This document shows, piece after piece, positions 59,429-64,000 of a stretch of DNA of 64,000 nt. The stretch spans positions 62,001-126,000 of the forward strand of contig NZ_LT592170.1 in assembly GCF_900088825.1 (NCBI RefSeq), read 5' to 3'. The position numbers and the translations under genes are program-made. Within the stretch, counting starts at the first letter, position 1. The number at the start of each line of letters is the position of its first letter. The DNA is from Thiomonas delicata. GTDB taxonomy: Bacteria > Pseudomonadota > Gammaproteobacteria > Burkholderiales > Burkholderiaceae_C. Below the pieces are notes generated by a model that had not been told where the DNA came from, made no database searches, and worked only from the letters and a program-made list of their open reading frames with translations.

Positions 59429-59536
59429 TGTTTTCTCCATGCCAGCTGCGATTGGCTGGCGTCATTTGATCATTGGAGTGAGCCCCCGACCCCGCAAGGC
59501 CGGACCACGCACTTCAGTTTTGCACCCAGCGCAAGT

Positions 59537-59542
59537 TGTCAA
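59537..59542 (-). promoter_or_regulatory. Perfect -35 hexamer (TTGACA) between rpsJ and rplC
   Basis: TTGACA on the minus strand, 109 bases upstream of rplC. A good -10 is not obvious: AAAACT at 15-base spacing is the best I see. It could start transcripts for rplC onward. Confidence 0.3.
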
Positions 59543-59564
59543 ACAAGGCGCCGCGATGCGGAAA

Positions 59565-59600
59565 AGCCAAGCAGTATAACGAGACGCGAACTGCTTGGCT
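59565..59600 (-). repeat. Perfect 11-bp stem-loop between rpsJ and rplC
   Basis: AGCCAAGCAGT (59565-59575) pairs exactly with ACTGCTTGGCT (59590-59600) around a 14-base loop. On the RNA it begins 5 bases after the rpsJ stop. There is no U-run, so it is more likely a processing, stability or protein-binding element than a terminator. Confidence 0.65.
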
Positions 59601-59605
59601 AGTGC

Positions 59606-59917
59606 CTACTGCAACTTAATTTCAACATCCACGCCTGCGGGCAGATCCAGCTTCATCAGCGCATCCACGGTCTTGTCCGTCGGATCGACAATGTCCATCA
59701 AGCGCTGATGTGTGCGGATCTCGAACTGATCGCGCGAACTCTTGTTCACATGGGGTGAACGCAGAATATCGAAACGCTGCAGCCGCGTCGGCAGGGGCAC
59801 CGGTCCCTTGACGATGGCACCGGTGCGCTTGGCTGTTTCGACGATCTCCAGCGCGGATTGGTCGATGAGTCGGTAGTCGAAGGCTTTGAGGCGAATTCGG
59901 ATTTTTTGACTTTGCAT
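59606..59917 (-). CDS. rpsJ: 30S ribosomal protein S10
   Basis: 103 residues: [20 protein letters not shown] and the [20 protein letters not shown] loop. It follows tuf and opens the S10 segment. Confidence 0.97.
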   Translation of the reverse strand: MQSQKIRIRLKAFDYRLIDQSALEIVETAKRTGAIVKGPVPLPTRLQRFDILRSPHVNKSSRDQFEIRTHQRLMDIVDPTDKTVDALMKLDLPAGVDVEIKLQ

Positions 59918-59958
59918 TGCAGTTCCAAAGAGCGAGGAAGACGAGGCGCGCCTCGGAT

Positions 59959-61149
<1,191 letters not shown>

Positions 61150-61186
61150 GATGAATGCCTCTAGAACTTGGAAAGAATCAACTGAA

Positions 61187-63292
<2,106 letters not shown>

Positions 63293-63307
63293 CATGAGCC
63301 CCGAAAA

Positions 63308-63778
63308 TTAAAACCGGAAATGCGAGAAAGCCTTATTGGCTTCGGCCATGCGATGCACCTCATCGCGACGCTTCATGGCCGCCCCGCGCCCCTCCGACGC
63401 TTCCACCAATTCATTGGCAAGCCGCTGCGCCATGGATTTTTCCCCACGCTTCTTGGCTGCTTCCCGAATCCAACGCATTGCCAATGCCGCACGTCGCTGA
63501 GGCCGCACCTCGACGGGAACTTGATAATTGGCACCGCCAACACGGCGCGACTTGACCTCGACCATAGGCTTGACGTTACTCAAGGCCTGACTGAAGATTT
63601 CAATCGGGTCTTTACCCGTCTTGTTTTGAATGGCTTCGAAGGCGCCGTAGACGATGCTTTCGGCGATGGCCTTTTTGCCAGACAACATCACCACATTCAT
63701 AAATTTGGCAACATCGAGATTACCAAATTTCGGGTCGGGAAGAATTTCGCGCTTGGCGATAACACGACGGCGAGACAT
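63308..63778 (-). CDS. rpsG: 30S ribosomal protein S7
   Basis: 156 residues: [20 protein letters not shown] and the C-terminal [20 protein letters not shown]. In E. coli S7 represses the str operon by binding the rpsL-rpsG gap, and three stem-loops are present in that gap here. Confidence 0.97.
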   Translation of the reverse strand: MSRRRVIAKREILPDPKFGNLDVAKFMNVVMLSGKKAIAESIVYGAFEAIQNKTGKDPIEIFSQALSNVKPMVEVKSRRVGGANYQVPVEVRPQRRAALAMRWIREAAKKRGEKSMAQRLANELVEASEGRGAAMKRRDEVHRMAEANKAFSHFRF

Positions 63779-63799
63779 AGCAGTTCCTTATTTTCAGTC

Positions 63800-63861
63800 G
63801 GGCAAAATGCCCAAGCCCCGGCAAAGCCGGGGCACTTACTCAACTCCACGTGCAGGAGTTG
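63800..63861 (-). promoter_or_regulatory. Three tandem stem-loops in the rpsL-rpsG gap (possible S7 site)
   Basis: In RNA order: CAACTCC-N7-GGAGTTG (63861-63841), GCCCCGGC-N3-GCCGGGGC (63833-63815), GGGC-N5-GCCC (63812-63800). None has a U-run. The 101-base gap is similar to the structured rpsL-rpsG spacer where S7 acts in E. coli; equivalence is inferred from position only. Confidence 0.5.
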
Positions 63862-63879
63862 AACAGGATGGCCAATAAA

Positions 63880-64000
63880 TTATTTCTTGGGTCGCTTGGC
63901 ACCATATTTGGAGCGGGATTGCTTGCGATCCTTCACACCTTGCAAATCGAGAGAGCCGCGCACGATGTGATAGCGGACGCCAGGAAGATCCTTCACACGG
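63880..64000 (-). CDS. rpsL: 30S ribosomal protein S12 (C-terminal part only)
   Basis: The last 39 codons are visible, from [20 protein letters not shown] to the C-terminal KYGAKRPKK and TAA at 63880. The [10 protein letters not shown] segment, where some streptomycin-resistance changes occur, is the standard sequence. The gene continues beyond the right edge. Confidence 0.96.
   Translation of the reverse strand, partial: RVKDLPGVRYHIVRGSLDLQGVKDRKQSRSKYGAKRPKK

Overview
The window is GC-rich chromosomal DNA from a betaproteobacterium, most likely a member of the Burkholderiales. The evidence is the order DUF2889-recX-recA beside sucCD, the purC/purE/purK/sua5 block, the DUF2970 gene behind aroG, and one unbroken str-S10-spc-alpha ribosomal supercluster with betaproteobacterial features (C-minus S14, zinc-type L36). 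A periplasmic tandem rhodanese, DsbD and a molybdopterin oxidoreductase would suit a sulfur-metabolising relative such as Thiomonas, but the genus is a guess. No tRNA, rRNA, CRISPR array or prophage is visible.

Layout. 1-4800 (minus): start of a probable TerC gene, sucD, sucC, a DUF2889 gene, recX, recA. 4850-5958: a complete IS1595-type insertion sequence. 6058-8083 (minus): OmpW porin and GDSL lipoprotein. 8317-13091: sua5, purK, purE, purC (minus), with ybbN (plus) wedged between purE and purC. 13599-17264: periplasmic rhodanese, DUF2970, aroG with a leader-peptide attenuator, ppk2. 17316-23114 (minus): cytochrome b561, tldD, moaC, pyrF, family-4 UDG, rimI, tsaB. 23369-24826: dacB. 24900-32383 (plus): an AT-rich control region, then gpsA-ggpP-ggpS-small membrane ORF-mscS and a two-component pair. 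32390-45267: topB, a frameshifted tlpA-like gene, SET-domain protein, birA, SPOR protein, M20 amidohydrolase, molybdopterin oxidoreductase, dsbD, ABC-2 exporter. 45406-64000 (minus): rplQ back through to rpsL, which runs off the right edge.

Main discoveries. (1) The insertion sequence has landed exactly in the LexA (SOS) operator of recA. Its 8-bp target duplication ATATAAAA is the spacer of CTGT-N8-ACAG, so one half-site now lies at each end of the element. (2) aroG (DAHP synthase) is preceded by a 25-codon leader peptide containing FSFYFWF, a perfect antiterminator pairing and an intrinsic terminator: a complete ribosome-mediated attenuator. (3) gpsA-ggpP-ggpS is a self-contained glucosylglycerol (compatible solute) operon. 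It supplies glycerol-3-phosphate, condenses it with ADP-glucose, and dephosphorylates the product. It is linked to an MscS channel and a two-component system, and sits behind an unusual AT-rich promoter packed with dyads.

The large block 45406-64000 is co-oriented. Its intergenic hairpins (rpsD-rpoA terminator, rpsL-rpsG stem-loops, rpsJ-rplC stem-loop, a promoter candidate before rplN) suggest internal control points.
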